Of a stretch of 64,000 nucleotides of DNA, positions 16,822 through 24,991 are shown piece by piece. Each line of letters starts with the position of its first letter. The stretch's first letter is position 1. Where the stretch lies: positions 78,403 through 142,402 of the forward strand of contig JANRIO010000124.1 in NCBI GenBank assembly GCA_033764875.1, in the 5' to 3' direction. This DNA comes from AWTP1-13 sp033764875. GTDB taxonomy: Bacteria; Pseudomonadota; Alphaproteobacteria; Rhizobiales; Hyphomicrobiaceae. The position numbers and the translations under genes were made by a program. Under the pieces are notes generated by a model, which had not been told where the DNA came from, made no database searches, and saw nothing but the letters and a program-made list of their open reading frames with translations.

Positions 16822-17334
16822 ATGATCCCGACGCTCATGACCAAGCGGCTGATCCTGCGCCCGTTCCGCGAAGGCGATCTCGACGCCGTCGCCGCCTTCT
16901 ATGCCAACGAGGCGACGGCGCGGTTCGTCGGCGGCGTCTGCTCCCGCGACGACGCCTGGCGCCGCATGGCGAGCATGCTCGGTCACTGGACGTTGCGCGG
17001 CTACGGCCCCTGGGCCATCGAGGAGCGGCGGACGAGCCTGTTCGTCGGCTACACCGGGCTTTGGAAGCCTGAAGGCTGGCCGGAGCCGGAGCTGATTTGG
17101 GGCCTTGCCGCCGGCGCGCACGGCAAGGGCTACGCGACGGAGGCGGCCGAGACCGCGCGCCGCTACGCCTACGAGACGATAGGCTGGCGCACGCTCGCGA
17201 GTTTCATCCGGCCGCAGAATGTGCCCTCGCAGCGCGTCGCCGCCCGACTGGGTGCCGTCGTGGACGGACAATTCGAGCTCAGGGGGTTCCCGATAGACGT
17301 GCACCGTCATCCCGGCCCCGAGAAACCCAACTGA
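16822..17334 (+). CDS. GNAT-family N-acetyltransferase (RimJ/RimL-like)
   Basis: A 170-residue acetyl-CoA-dependent acetyltransferase of the RimJ/RimL-like branch (GNAT). It starts TLMTKRLILRPFREGDLDAV, has the central GPWAIEERRTSLFVGYTGLW strand region, and the acetyl-CoA loop GLAAGAHGKGYATEAAETAR (about residues 95-113), then IRPQNVPSQRVAARLGAVVD. The substrate is unknown; ribosomal-protein N-termini and small molecules are both possible. The ATG at 16822 has GGGAG upstream. It lies between ffh and rpsP, where rhizobial genomes usually carry no acetyltransferase, and only 40 nt separate its stop from the rpsP start. Confidence 0.9.
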   Translation: MIPTLMTKRLILRPFREGDLDAVAAFYANEATARFVGGVCSRDDAWRRMASMLGHWTLRGYGPWAIEERRTSLFVGYTGLWKPEGWPEPELIWGLAAGAHGKGYATEAAETARRYAYETIGWRTLASFIRPQNVPSQRVAARLGAVVDGQFELRGFPIDVHRHPGPEKPN

Positions 17335-17374
17335 AGACTATCAACCAGAAATCACGATCCAGAAGGAGAATATG

Positions 17375-17737
17375 ATGGCCGTGAAGATCCGCCTCTCGCG
17401 TGGAGGCACCAAGAAGCGTCCCTACTATTACATCGTCGTCGCCGACGCGACCTCGCCGCGCGATGGCCGCTACATCGAGCAGGTCGGCATCCACAACCCG
17501 CTGCTGCCCAAGAACAGCCCCGAGCGCACCAAGCTCGACGTCGATCGCGTCAAGCACTGGATCTCCGTCGGCGCCCAGCCCACGGACCGCGTGCTGCGCT
17601 TCCTTGACGCGGCGGGCCTTGCCAAGCGCGAGGCGCGCAACAACCCCAACAAGGCCAAGCCCGGCAAGAAGCGTCAGGAGCGCGAGCAGGCCGCCGCCGA
17701 CGCCGCCGCCAAGGCCGCCGAGACGCCGGCCGCGTAG
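17375..17737 (+). CDS. rpsP: 30S ribosomal protein S16
   Basis: S16 (120 aa) is a small-subunit assembly protein. The core MAVKIRLSRGGTKKRPYYYI, the ADATSPRDGRYIEQVG segment and the downstream KLDVDRVKHWISVGAQPTD are diagnostic. A lysine/alanine-rich tail after about residue 85 is common in alphaproteobacteria. Two ATG codons are adjacent; AAGGAG at 17363-17368 is 6 nt before the second (17375) but only 3 nt before the first (17372), so the second was chosen. In most relatives rpsP is followed by rimM, trmD and rplS. Here none of these follows; an AraC/MGMT gene does. Confidence 0.97.
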   Translation: MAVKIRLSRGGTKKRPYYYIVVADATSPRDGRYIEQVGIHNPLLPKNSPERTKLDVDRVKHWISVGAQPTDRVLRFLDAAGLAKREARNNPNKAKPGKKRQEREQAAADAAAKAAETPAA

Positions 17738-17791
17738 GCGGGCGACGGTCTGGGTCGACGCCCAGCCTCCCGGCCCGCTGTCCATTTGCCT

Positions 17792-17826
17792 TCCCGGAAG
17801 CCGCGCGCAAGCGCGGCTATCCGGGA
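17792..17826. repeat. TCCCGGA-type cruciform repeat, copy A
   Basis: A 35-nt palindrome after rpsP: outer arms TCCCGGA/TCCGGGA and inner arms AGCCGCGC/GCGCGGCT around a GCAA loop. A second pair of arms follows, GATCCTTGCCC...GGGTAAGGATC (to about 17863). It is one of several related intergenic copies in this window. It may double as the rpsP terminator. Confidence 0.7.
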
Positions 17827-18008
17827 TCCTTGCCCATTCCGCACGATCGCACCGGGTAAGGATCCCGGCTCTCGCGCCGTTCGGCCGACTGTGGCCAGCC
17901 GAGGGCTCCGCCCCGCCGTCCAGGAAGTCGTGCACCCGCGCAGGAAACGGGTCGCACGGGTGCGGCCGGACGCCTATTCTCCGCCCTCTCGATTTGGCGG
18001 AGGCGACC

Positions 18009-18926
18009 ATGCTTCAGGCAGCACAGGCGAATGCGATGTCAGGCGGCCGCGGCGGGCGGGACCAGGCCCCCAAGGCCGAGAGCGACTATGCCCTTGTGCG
18101 CCGCGCCATCCACTTTCTCTCCGAGCACTGGACCGACCACCCCTCGCTGGAGACGCTGGCCGAGCACCTGGGGCTGTCGCCCACCCACTGCCAGCGCCTG
18201 TTCAAGCGCTGGTGCGGCCTGAGCCCCAAGGAGTTCGTGCAGTCGATCACCGTCGACCACGCGCGCCACCTGCTGTCGGGCTCCGCGAGCGTGCTCGACA
18301 CGGCCTACGAGGTCGGCCTGTCCGGCGCCGGCCGCCTGCACGACCTGTTCGTCAGCCACGAGGCCATGACGCCCGGCGACTACAAGCGCCGTGGCGAAGG
18401 GCTGGAGATCGCCTACGGCTTCCACGCCTCGCCCTTCGGCGAGGCGCTGTTGATGGCGACCGACCGTGGCGTCGCCGGCCTCGCCTTCGTCGACGAGGAC
18501 CAGGGCCAGACGCGCGCCGAGGCCCTCGACGACATGATGCGGCGCTGGCCCCGCGCCACCTACGTCGAGGCCCCGGACAGGACCGCCCCCCACGCCCGCC
18601 AGATCTTCAGCCCGGCCGAATGGCGGCGCGAGCAGCCCGTGCGCCTCGTCATGATCGGCTCGGACTTCGACGTGAAGGTGTGGGAGACGCTGCTCAAGAT
18701 CCCCATGGGCCGCGCGGTGAGCTATGCCGACATCGCCCGACATCTGGGCCAGCCCAACGCCTCCCGCGCCGTCGGCACCGCCGTCGGCCGCAACCCGATC
18801 TCGTTCGTGGTGCCCTGCCATCGCGTGCTGCGCGGCGACGGCAGCCTCGGCGGCTACCATTGGGGGCTCACCCGCAAGCGCGCCCTGATCGGCTGGGAGA
18901 CGGGCCGCGTCGCAGCCCCAGGATAG
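18009..18926 (+). CDS. AraC-type HTH / O6-alkylguanine-DNA methyltransferase fusion (Ada-like)
   Basis: A 305-residue bifunctional DNA-repair regulator. Residues about 28-125 form an AraC-type double helix-turn-helix (LETLAEHLGLSPTHCQRLFK; LDTAYEVGLSGAGRLHDLF). Residues about 135-300 form an O6-methylguanine-DNA methyltransferase with the acceptor cysteine in FVVPCHRVLRGDGSLGGYHWG and an upstream AVSYADIARHLGQP helix. The N-terminal zinc-binding Ada-A domain, which senses phosphotriesters, is absent, so it cannot work exactly like E. coli Ada. The ATG at 18009 opens the conserved part. It stands alone, occupying the place where rimM would be expected after rpsP. Confidence 0.93.
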   Translation: MLQAAQANAMSGGRGGRDQAPKAESDYALVRRAIHFLSEHWTDHPSLETLAEHLGLSPTHCQRLFKRWCGLSPKEFVQSITVDHARHLLSGSASVLDTAYEVGLSGAGRLHDLFVSHEAMTPGDYKRRGEGLEIAYGFHASPFGEALLMATDRGVAGLAFVDEDQGQTRAEALDDMMRRWPRATYVEAPDRTAPHARQIFSPAEWRREQPVRLVMIGSDFDVKVWETLLKIPMGRAVSYADIARHLGQPNASRAVGTAVGRNPISFVVPCHRVLRGDGSLGGYHWGLTRKRALIGWETGRVAAPG

Positions 18927-19114
18927 GGCTGCCCCCGCTGCACTCCCGCGAGGGTGGAGGCTCCTTGCAGGGACGCTGACCTTCCGCCCTCCGCTTCCAG
19001 CCCTGATCGCGGCTGAATCCCATGCAACGGATCATCCCCCGCATTTCCGGTGGCGTTTGTGCCGGCTTGTGGATAAATTGTGGATGATTGCAGTCCAGTG
19101 GGTGGAGTGGGTGC

Positions 19115-19345
19115 ATGCTGCGCGTTGAGGTTGAGTCATTTGTTCCGGCTGCACTTGCAAGTGGCAAGGAAGATCCGGCCGCCGTCCATGCGCAGCCCGT
19201 GGCCTTCATTTCCGCCCGCGGTACCGAGCTTTGCGTGGTGTGCCACACGGATACCGGCGTCCCCGTGCAGCAGGCCGTGGACACCCGGGCCCATTATGTC
19301 GCCGGCGTCGGCCAGTGTTGCGAGCACTGCAGCAGCGAGTGGTGA
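19115..19345 (+). CDS. small conserved hypothetical protein with CxxC pairs
   Basis: A 76-residue protein. It contains FISARGTELCVVCHTDTGVP, then VDTRAHYVAGVGQCCEHC, giving two closely spaced cysteine pairs (CVVC and CCEHC) that could bind a metal. I recall similar short proteins annotated as hypothetical in Hyphomicrobiales, but I cannot assign a function. The ATG at 19115 is preceded by GGAGTGGGTGC. Its neighbours are the MGMT fusion upstream and another small protein 114 nt downstream. Confidence 0.6.
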   Translation: MLRVEVESFVPAALASGKEDPAAVHAQPVAFISARGTELCVVCHTDTGVPVQQAVDTRAHYVAGVGQCCEHCSSEW

Positions 19346-19459
19346 GGCTGCGCCGTCCGGCGCTTTTGCCCTGGCATCCGGCCCTGGCGGGTCTGTCCGC
19401 CCGCGTCCCTTGTTCGCAGGCGCCCGCGTCACCAGCCGGCGCAAGCGGGAGCACGGCCG

Positions 19460-19714
19460 ATGTCTGAGCTCTACTCTCCTGATCGTCCCGCCGACCGCCT
19501 CGACCCCTTGATCCGCGACCTCGTGAGCTGGGTTGCCTGCGAGCCCCGTCCCTATGCCGAGGTGATGGAGGCCTGGCGCACCTCCTGCCCGCGCCTCGCC
19601 GTCTGGGAGGACGCGGTCGACCGCGGCTACGTGACGACGCGCCGCGGCGCCGACGGCATCGTGGTCCACGCCACGGAGTTGGGGCGCACCTGGCTGCGGT
19701 CCGGCCAGCGATAG
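19460..19714 (+). CDS. small conserved hypothetical protein
   Basis: An 84-residue acidic protein, mostly helical. It contains LIRDLVSWVACEPRPYAEVM, followed by EAWRTSCPRLAVWEDAVDRG and YVTTRRGADGIVVHATELGR, which together resemble a compact winged-helix fold. DNA binding is only a guess from shape. Codon use matches the surrounding genome and the frame is not explained by another gene. It lies between the small cysteine-pair protein and a solute-binding protein. No function is known to me. Confidence 0.6.
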   Translation: MSELYSPDRPADRLDPLIRDLVSWVACEPRPYAEVMEAWRTSCPRLAVWEDAVDRGYVTTRRGADGIVVHATELGRTWLRSGQR

Positions 19715-19858
19715 CGCACGGCCTCCCGCCTCGGCCCCGGCCGCGACCTCGTGACTTTGTTTTTGCTCGCAAATCGCTTCTGCCGCAGCGGTGCTCCCGT
19801 CACCCCGCGCGATCGCCTAGAAGGGCGGGCAAACCTAACCGTCGTCGGGAGGACGTTC

Positions 19859-21058
19859 ATGAAGAGACTGGTCCTGGCAGCAGCCCTGTTGGCTGCGCCG
19901 TTGTCATTTGCAGCCGCGCAGGCGCCGGCGCCCGTGAAGCTCGGCTACATCCTCGACATGTCGGGCCCCTACGCCGACATCACCGGACCGGGCAGCGTCG
20001 AGGCCGCACGCATGGCGGTCGAGGATTTCGGCGGCAAGGTGCTGGGCCGTCCCATCGAGATCCTCTCGGCGGATCACCAGAACAAGGCCGACATCGCCGG
20101 CAGCACGGCCCGCGAATGGTTCGACAATCGCGGCGTCGACGCCATCCTTGACGTGGCCGCCTCCGCCACCGCGCTCGCCGCCAACGAGGTGGCCAAGGAG
20201 CGCAAGAAGGTCATCATGTTCTCCGGCCCCGGCGCGACCAGGCTCACCAACGAGGCCTGCACGCCGAGCTCGGTCCACTACGCCTATGACACCTACGCGC
20301 TGGCCAAGGGTACCGGCCTGGCAACCGTCAAGCAGGGCTTCGACAGCTGGTTCTTCATCACCGCAGACTACGCCTTCGGCCACGACCTCGAGCGCGACAC
20401 CTCCACCATCGTCACGGCCGGCGGCGGCAAGCTCCTGGGCGGCGTGAAGCATCCGCTCAACAACGCCGATTTCTCGAGCTTCCTCCTGCAGGCGCAAACC
20501 TCCAAGGCCAAGGTGGTCGGCCTCGCCAACGCCGGCGCCGACACCACCAACGCCGTCAAGCAGGCGGGCGAGTTCGGCCTCATGGCGGGCGGCCAGAAGC
20601 TTGCCGGCCTGCTCATGTTCATCACCGACATCGACAGCCTCGGCCTCAAGGTGGCGCAGGGCATGCTGCTCACCGAGGCCTTCTATTGGGATCTCAACGA
20701 CGACACGCGCGCCTTCTCCCGCCGCTTCGCCGCCAAGATCAAGCGCATGCCGACCTCGGCCCAGGCCGGCGTCTATTCCTCGACGCTCTCCTACCTGAGG
20801 GCCGTCGCCGCCGCCGGCTCCACCGACACCGACAAGGTCATGAAGGTGCTGCGCGAGACGCCGCTCAACGACATGTTCGTCAAGAACGGCCGCATCCGCG
20901 AGGACGGCCGCATGGTGCACGACATGTACCTGTTCGAGGTCAAGAAGCCGGAGGAATCGAAGGAGCGCTGGGACTACTACAAGCTGCTCGCCACCATCCC
21001 CGGCGACGAGGCCTTCCAGCCGCTCTTCCTCTCGCGCTGCCCGCTGGTGAAGAAGTAG
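19859..21058 (+). CDS. ABC transporter substrate-binding protein (branched-chain amino acid type)
   Basis: A 399-residue periplasmic binding protein of the Leu/Ile/Val-binding type I fold (Peripla_BP_6). A signal peptide covers residues 1-21 (MKRLVLAAALLAAPLSFAAA). Then come VKLGYILDMSGPYADITGPG, followed by VEAARMAVEDFGGKVLGRPI, FFITADYAFGHDLERDT and KVVGLANAGADTTNAVKQAG, all typical. The ATG at 19859 follows GGGAGG. No permease or ATPase genes accompany it, so it is an orphan binding protein that may feed a remote transporter or act in sensing. The ligand cannot be read from sequence; amino acids or aromatic acids are common in the family. Confidence 0.93.
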   Translation: MKRLVLAAALLAAPLSFAAAQAPAPVKLGYILDMSGPYADITGPGSVEAARMAVEDFGGKVLGRPIEILSADHQNKADIAGSTAREWFDNRGVDAILDVAASATALAANEVAKERKKVIMFSGPGATRLTNEACTPSSVHYAYDTYALAKGTGLATVKQGFDSWFFITADYAFGHDLERDTSTIVTAGGGKLLGGVKHPLNNADFSSFLLQAQTSKAKVVGLANAGADTTNAVKQAGEFGLMAGGQKLAGLLMFITDIDSLGLKVAQGMLLTEAFYWDLNDDTRAFSRRFAAKIKRMPTSAQAGVYSSTLSYLRAVAAAGSTDTDKVMKVLRETPLNDMFVKNGRIREDGRMVHDMYLFEVKKPEESKERWDYYKLLATIPGDEAFQPLFLSRCPLVKK

Positions 21059-21105
21059 GCCGGGTGGCTGGCGCTCTGCGCCCCGGCGCAACGTCTCCTG
21101 TGTCT

Positions 21106-21135
21106 TCCCGGATGGCGCGCAGCGCCGATCCGGGA
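21106..21135. repeat. TCCCGGA-type cruciform repeat, copy B
   Basis: A 30-nt palindrome, TCCCGGAT-GGCGC-GCA-GCGCC-G-ATCCGGGA, between the convergent substrate-binding-protein and S10-peptidase genes. It shares its outer arms and the GGCGC/GCGCC core with copies at 57041 and 62610. It may work as a bidirectional terminator. Confidence 0.7.
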
Positions 21136-21184
21136 TCCAGGGGCCATTCGCCCCGCGCCCGGCAACGCCCCGCGCCCGCTGCGC

Positions 21185-22798
21185 TCACGGCCCGGGCACG
21201 AGGCCGTCGGCGAGCGCCTTGACGTCGGCCCGGAGCGCCTTGCGCGAGGCTTCGCGGCTGTAGTGCATGTGCCCGCCCGGATAGAGCTTCAGCTCCACCC
21301 GGCCCTTCGGCTTGTCCGCGTAGCCGGGCAGCTGCTCCAGCAGCAGCGCGCTGCCGAAGTAGGGCGTGCGCAGGTCCGTGGCGCCGTGGGTGACGAGCAG
21401 GCGCATCTTCGGATCGAGCGCCAGCGCCGACTGCAATTGGCTGATGCTCTCGACGCCGTTGCTGAGGTTGCCCCACTGCCAGCGCAGCGAGGCGCTCAGG
21501 TGATAGGCAAGCTCCGTCTTCCAGCCGAGCCGGGCGTAGAGGTCGAGCATGGCGCCCTTGAGCGGCGCGGCAAGCGCGGCGGCGAAGGGGTCGTCCCAGC
21601 GCGGGAAGTAGGCGGTCGGGTCCGCGTCGTCGCCGGTGATGGAGACGTCGTAGCCGCTGGCCTGGCGTTGCGCCGCCCGGTTCGCCTCGCGGATGTAGAT
21701 GAACTCGTCGATGCGGCCGCCGTACTGGCGCACGGTGGCCTCGCTGAGGCCCGAGTAGGCGGCGACGCGCTTCACCACGCGCTCGAGCGCCGGCGCGTCG
21801 CGCGGGCCCCGCCCCAGGTCCGTCAGGAACTCGCCCCGCGCGTAGGCTTCCACCTCGGCGAGCTCGGCCCGCGTGCCGAACGCCTGTCCCTTGGCCTCGC
21901 GCGCCGCAGCCGCGATCGAGGGCAGCCAGTGCGCGAACGGCTGGATGCGGTGTCTGGGCCCGCGGAACAGGGAGAAGTCCATCACCGGCGAGATCAGCAC
22001 CAGGGCGCCGATGCCGGCGCCGTGCTGCGTCTGCAGCCGGTGCGCCACCTTGGGCGCGCGGATGCCGCCGTAGCTTTCGCCGACCAGCATTTTCGGGGAC
22101 ACGTTGCGCTGGTGCCGCCGCAGCCAGCGCGCGATCATATCGGCGACGGAATCCGCGTCGCCGTCGACGGAGTGGTAGTCGCGCCCGCCAGGCGGCGGCG
22201 CGGCTTGCGGCGCCGGCCCCACCGCGCCGGGCTGCCCCTGGGGCCCCGCGGTCGGCGTTGCGCGGGCCAGCCGCGAGAACCCGGTTCCCACCGGGTCGAT
22301 GAAGACGAGGTCCGTGAAGTCGAGCCACGTCTCCGGGTTCGGTGCCAGCACGGCCGGCGCCGAGGGCGCCAGCGCGGCGGGCTCCGTCGACAGCCGCCAC
22401 GGTCCGAAGCCCGCCGCGTGCACCCAGGCCGAGGACGATCCGGGCCCGCCGTTGAACGCGAAGGCGACGGGGCGCTTGGCGGCGTCGGCGCCTTCGAGCT
22501 GGTAGGCCACGTAGGCCATCTCCGCCGTCAGGCGTCCGTCCTCCGCATAGAGCGGGATCGATCCGGCCGTCGCCTTGAAGGCGAGCTGGCGGCCGGGCAG
22601 GTCGAGCGTGTGCCGCGTGGTGCTGTCCGGCGGCAGCAGCCGGCGCGGCGCGGCGGGAGTGGTGGCCTCCTCGGCCCGCTTGGCCTGGGCGCCGGGCTGC
22701 GACGGCGCCTCCTGCGCGAGCGCCGCACCGGGGTGACCGGTCAGGATCAGCGCGACCAGCGCGACGGCATATGGTCTGAGCAACGGCACAACGCCCAT
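21185..22798 (-). CDS. S10-family serine carboxypeptidase-like protein, exported
   Basis: A 537-residue alpha/beta-hydrolase of peptidase family S10. A signal peptide or anchor lies at about residues 5-28 (YAVALVALILTGHPGAALAQ). The nucleophile elbow is VGESYGGIRAPK (about residue 245). The acid is likely the Asp in VTHGATDLRTPYFGS and the histidine is in LYPGGHMHYSREA. The oxyanion region FAFNGGPGSSSAWVH is classic for serine carboxypeptidases. The ATG at 22798 was chosen because the signal peptide starts there; upstream in-frame starts are non-ATG. Bacterial S10 proteins are poorly characterised. It is convergent with the binding-protein gene. Confidence 0.88.
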   Translation of the reverse strand: MGVVPLLRPYAVALVALILTGHPGAALAQEAPSQPGAQAKRAEEATTPAAPRRLLPPDSTTRHTLDLPGRQLAFKATAGSIPLYAEDGRLTAEMAYVAYQLEGADAAKRPVAFAFNGGPGSSSAWVHAAGFGPWRLSTEPAALAPSAPAVLAPNPETWLDFTDLVFIDPVGTGFSRLARATPTAGPQGQPGAVGPAPQAAPPPGGRDYHSVDGDADSVADMIARWLRRHQRNVSPKMLVGESYGGIRAPKVAHRLQTQHGAGIGALVLISPVMDFSLFRGPRHRIQPFAHWLPSIAAAAREAKGQAFGTRAELAEVEAYARGEFLTDLGRGPRDAPALERVVKRVAAYSGLSEATVRQYGGRIDEFIYIREANRAAQRQASGYDVSITGDDADPTAYFPRWDDPFAAALAAPLKGAMLDLYARLGWKTELAYHLSASLRWQWGNLSNGVESISQLQSALALDPKMRLLVTHGATDLRTPYFGSALLLEQLPGYADKPKGRVELKLYPGGHMHYSREASRKALRADVKALADGLVPGP

Positions 22799-22922
22799 GG
22801 CACGATATCCGGCATCGAACACACGCAAAGCCCCGCGCGCACTGCTACCACGATCCCGTCTCGGCCGCGCTAGCAAAACGGGCGCCGCCTGTCGCGGCAG
22901 CCGGCGCGCGCGCCGGACACGG

Positions 22923-23345
22923 TCATCGGAACGTCACGTTGAACCGCAGCGCCGCGGCGACGAGCCCCTGGCGGTAGTAGAAGCGGTGCGCGAGCACGTT
23001 GTCGAGCGCGGTGTCGAGGACGAGCTTGGCGCAGTCCAATGCGCGCGCCTCGGCCTTGAGATCGTCCATCACGCGCGCACCGACGCCGCCCCTGCGCGCG
23101 GCCTGCGTTGTCACCAGGTCGTCGACGTAGAGGAAGCGGCCGTGAATGAGGGTCTCCATGACGCGCACCCCGGCCAGTGCCACCAGCGCGCCGTCCTCGC
23201 TGAAGCCGATCAGGCGGTAGCCGCCTGCCGACATGCGCCGGAAGCGCTGGGCGAAGTCTTCGAGCGACGCAAGGTGCGGCCGCAGTTGCTGCATCAGCGG
23301 CAGGTAGTCCGCGAGCCGATCCTCCGTCACGTGCTCGCGCTTCAT
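22923..23345 (-). CDS. GNAT-family N-acetyltransferase
   Basis: A 140-residue acetyltransferase. The GNAT core is visible in YRLIGFSEDGALVALAGVRV, LYVDDLVTTQAARRGGVGAR (acetyl-CoA loop, about residues 75-92), and the C-terminal AHRFYYRQGLVAAALRFNV. The ATG at 23345 overlaps the stop of the AhpD-like gene by 4 nt (ATGA), so the two are co-translated. Its substrate is unknown. The pair is read away from a MarR regulator whose operator candidate lies in the shared 65-nt gap. Confidence 0.88.
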   Translation of the reverse strand: MKREHVTEDRLADYLPLMQQLRPHLASLEDFAQRFRRMSAGGYRLIGFSEDGALVALAGVRVMETLIHGRFLYVDDLVTTQAARRGGVGARVMDDLKAEARALDCAKLVLDTALDNVLAHRFYYRQGLVAAALRFNVTFR

Positions 23346-23821
23346 GACGCGGCCACGTGCGGCGCGAAGCGCAGGCCGACGGCAATGCGGTTCCACTGGT
23401 TGATGGTGCCGATGGCGACGGTGAGGAACAGCGCTTCCTCCGGGCTGAACTGCTCGAGCACCTGGGCATGGATGGCATCAGGCGCGCTCTCGGGCCCCAT
23501 CGCCGTGAGCGTCTCCGTCCACGCCAGCGCCGCCTTCTCGCGCGGCGAGTAGATGCCGGCCTCGCGCCACGCCGGCAGCAGGTCGATCTTGGCCGCCGGC
23601 ACGCCCAGCTTGCGCATCACCGACAGGTGATACTGGATGCAGAAGGCGCAGCCGTTGATCTGCGAGGCGCGCAGCTTGACGAGCTCCGTCAGGCCCTTGT
23701 CGAGGCCGCTGGCATCGACCGCGGCGCCGAGCGCCGCCATCGCCGCGCGCACGTTAGCCGCCCGCCGGCCGAAGTCCTCGTAGGAAACCCGCTCCCCGTG
23801 CGATCCGGTGCTGTCCGCCAT
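23342..23821 (-). CDS. carboxymuconolactone decarboxylase / AhpD-family protein
   Basis: A 159-residue all-helical protein of the AhpD/CMD superfamily. The redox motif is in GCAFCIQYHLSVMRKLG (CxxC plus the downstream His, about residues 57-65), the signature of AhpD-like disulfide reductases in peroxide defence. LTELVKLRASQINGCAFC is typical of the peroxidase-related subgroup, not of the true decarboxylase. It is the first gene of a two-gene operon with a GNAT acetyltransferase and is divergent from a MarR gene. Control of both by that MarR, responding to oxidants or phenolics, is inferred from this layout. Confidence 0.9.
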   Translation of the reverse strand: MADSTGSHGERVSYEDFGRRAANVRAAMAALGAAVDASGLDKGLTELVKLRASQINGCAFCIQYHLSVMRKLGVPAAKIDLLPAWREAGIYSPREKAALAWTETLTAMGPESAPDAIHAQVLEQFSPEEALFLTVAIGTINQWNRIAVGLRFAPHVAAS

Positions 23822-23849
23822 GCTGGCTCTCCGTCTCCAACTCGCCTAG

Positions 23850-23884
23850 TATCAGACTACGAACATCATATTCGAGCTCTGATA
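23850..23884. promoter_or_regulatory. candidate MarR operator between divergent genes
   Basis: The inverted repeat TATCAGA (23850-23856) and TCTGATA (23878-23884) spans the AT-rich part of the 65-nt gap between the AhpD-like and MarR genes. The right arm ends 2 nt before the MarR ATG, a position suited to autorepression. The arms are only 7 bp, so this is a candidate. Confidence 0.45.
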
Positions 23885-23886
23885 TC

Positions 23887-24402
23887 ATGCGCAAGACGGG
23901 ACACGGCGCCGTTCCCGATCCGGGCGAGGGCAAGCGCGGCGAGGCCGGGCACCTGGGCTATCTCCTGCGGCAGGCGAGCGGCGCCTTTCGCGCCCGCGTC
24001 GACCGCGCACTTTCCGACCTCGGGGTAACGGCGCCGCAGTTCGCCGTCATGACCATGATCCGCGCCTACGACGGCCTGTCGGGCGCCGATCTTGCCCGCC
24101 TCACGCTGCTCACGCCCCAGACGGTGAGCGTCATCGTCGCCAACCTGAAGCGGGCCGGCGCGCTCGCAAGCGCTCCCCATCCCGTGCACGGTCGTGTGCT
24201 TCAGCTGACCTTGACGCCGCAGGGCATGGCCGTGCACGCCCGCTGCAGGGCCCGCGTCGACCGGCTCGAGGCCGAGCTTGCGCACGGGCTGTCGGAACGC
24301 GACGAGGCGGTCGTGCGCCGCTGGCTGGTCCGCGCGGCGAGTGAGCCCGGGCCTTCTATGCCCAGGGCCGTGCCGCGGCCGCCTTCTCCTCGTAGGCGGT
24401 GA
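23887..24402 (+). CDS. MarR-family transcriptional regulator
   Basis: A 171-residue winged-helix regulator. The core reads LGYLLRQASGAFRARVDRAL, LGVTAPQFAVMTMIRAYDGL, then the recognition helix ARLTLLTPQTVSVIVANLKR and a wing ending at VLQLTLTPQGM (about residues 25-115). It is divergent from ahpD-gnat and probably represses both itself and that operon. The C-terminal 20 residues are basic and proline-rich. Its last 47 nt overlap the 3' end of the convergent leuD, so the two transcripts are antisense there. Confidence 0.9.
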   Translation: MRKTGHGAVPDPGEGKRGEAGHLGYLLRQASGAFRARVDRALSDLGVTAPQFAVMTMIRAYDGLSGADLARLTLLTPQTVSVIVANLKRAGALASAPHPVHGRVLQLTLTPQGMAVHARCRARVDRLEAELAHGLSERDEAVVRRWLVRAASEPGPSMPRAVPRPPSPRRR

Positions 24403-24961
24403 TGGCCTTCTCGTCCTTGAGGGTGAGGCCGATGTTGTCGAGGCCCTCGAGCAGGCAGCGCTTGCGGAAGGGATCCATCTCGAAGGCAATGCAGCCGCCG
24501 TCGGGACCGCGGATCTCCTGGGCTTCCAGATCGACGGTGAGCGTGGCGTTGGCGCCGCGATTGGCGTCGTCCATCAGCTTCTCGAGCTCGTCGGGCTTCA
24601 CCTTGATCGGCAGGATGCCGTTCTGGAAGCAGTTGTTGTAGAAGATGTCCGCGAACGAGGTCGAGATCACGCAGCGGATGCCGAAGTCGAGCAGCGCCCA
24701 CGGCGCGTGCTCGCGCGATGAGCCGCAGCCGAAATTCTCGCCAGCCACCAGGATCTCGGCGCGGCGGTAGGCGGGCTTGTTCAGCACGAAGTCGGGGCGT
24801 TCCTTGCCGCTGTCGTCGTAGCGCAGCTCGCTGAACAGGTGCTTGCCGAGCCCCGTGCGCTTGATCGTCTTGAGGAACTGCTTCGGGATGATGGCGTCGG
24901 TGTCGACGTTGATCATCGGCAGGGGAGCGGCGACGCCCGTGAGCTTGGTGAACTTCTGCAT
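24356..24961 (-). CDS. leuD: 3-isopropylmalate dehydratase small subunit
   Basis: LeuD (201 aa) pairs with LeuC to isomerise 2- and 3-isopropylmalate in leucine synthesis. The swivelling domain has MINVDTDAIIPKQFLKTIKR and the substrate loop GENFGCGSSREHAPWALLDF (about residues 73-92). The start at ATG 24961 matches the family N-terminus MQKFTKLTGVAAPLPMINVD. Unlike the usual leuCD arrangement, leuC lies about 3.4 kb upstream on the same strand, with small genes and a methyltransferase between them. The 3' end overlaps the convergent MarR gene by 47 nt. Confidence 0.97.
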   Translation of the reverse strand: MQKFTKLTGVAAPLPMINVDTDAIIPKQFLKTIKRTGLGKHLFSELRYDDSGKERPDFVLNKPAYRRAEILVAGENFGCGSSREHAPWALLDFGIRCVISTSFADIFYNNCFQNGILPIKVKPDELEKLMDDANRGANATLTVDLEAQEIRGPDGGCIAFEMDPFRKRCLLEGLDNIGLTLKDEKAITAYEEKAAAARPWA

Positions 24962-24991
24962 GTCTCTCTCCCTGGGTCGTCCGCCGCAGCC

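Noticed and set aside
15030..16844. A 604-codon minus-strand frame opposite ffh
   Set aside because: ffh is certain. The reverse frame is His/Leu/Ala repetitive and has no start signal or domain.
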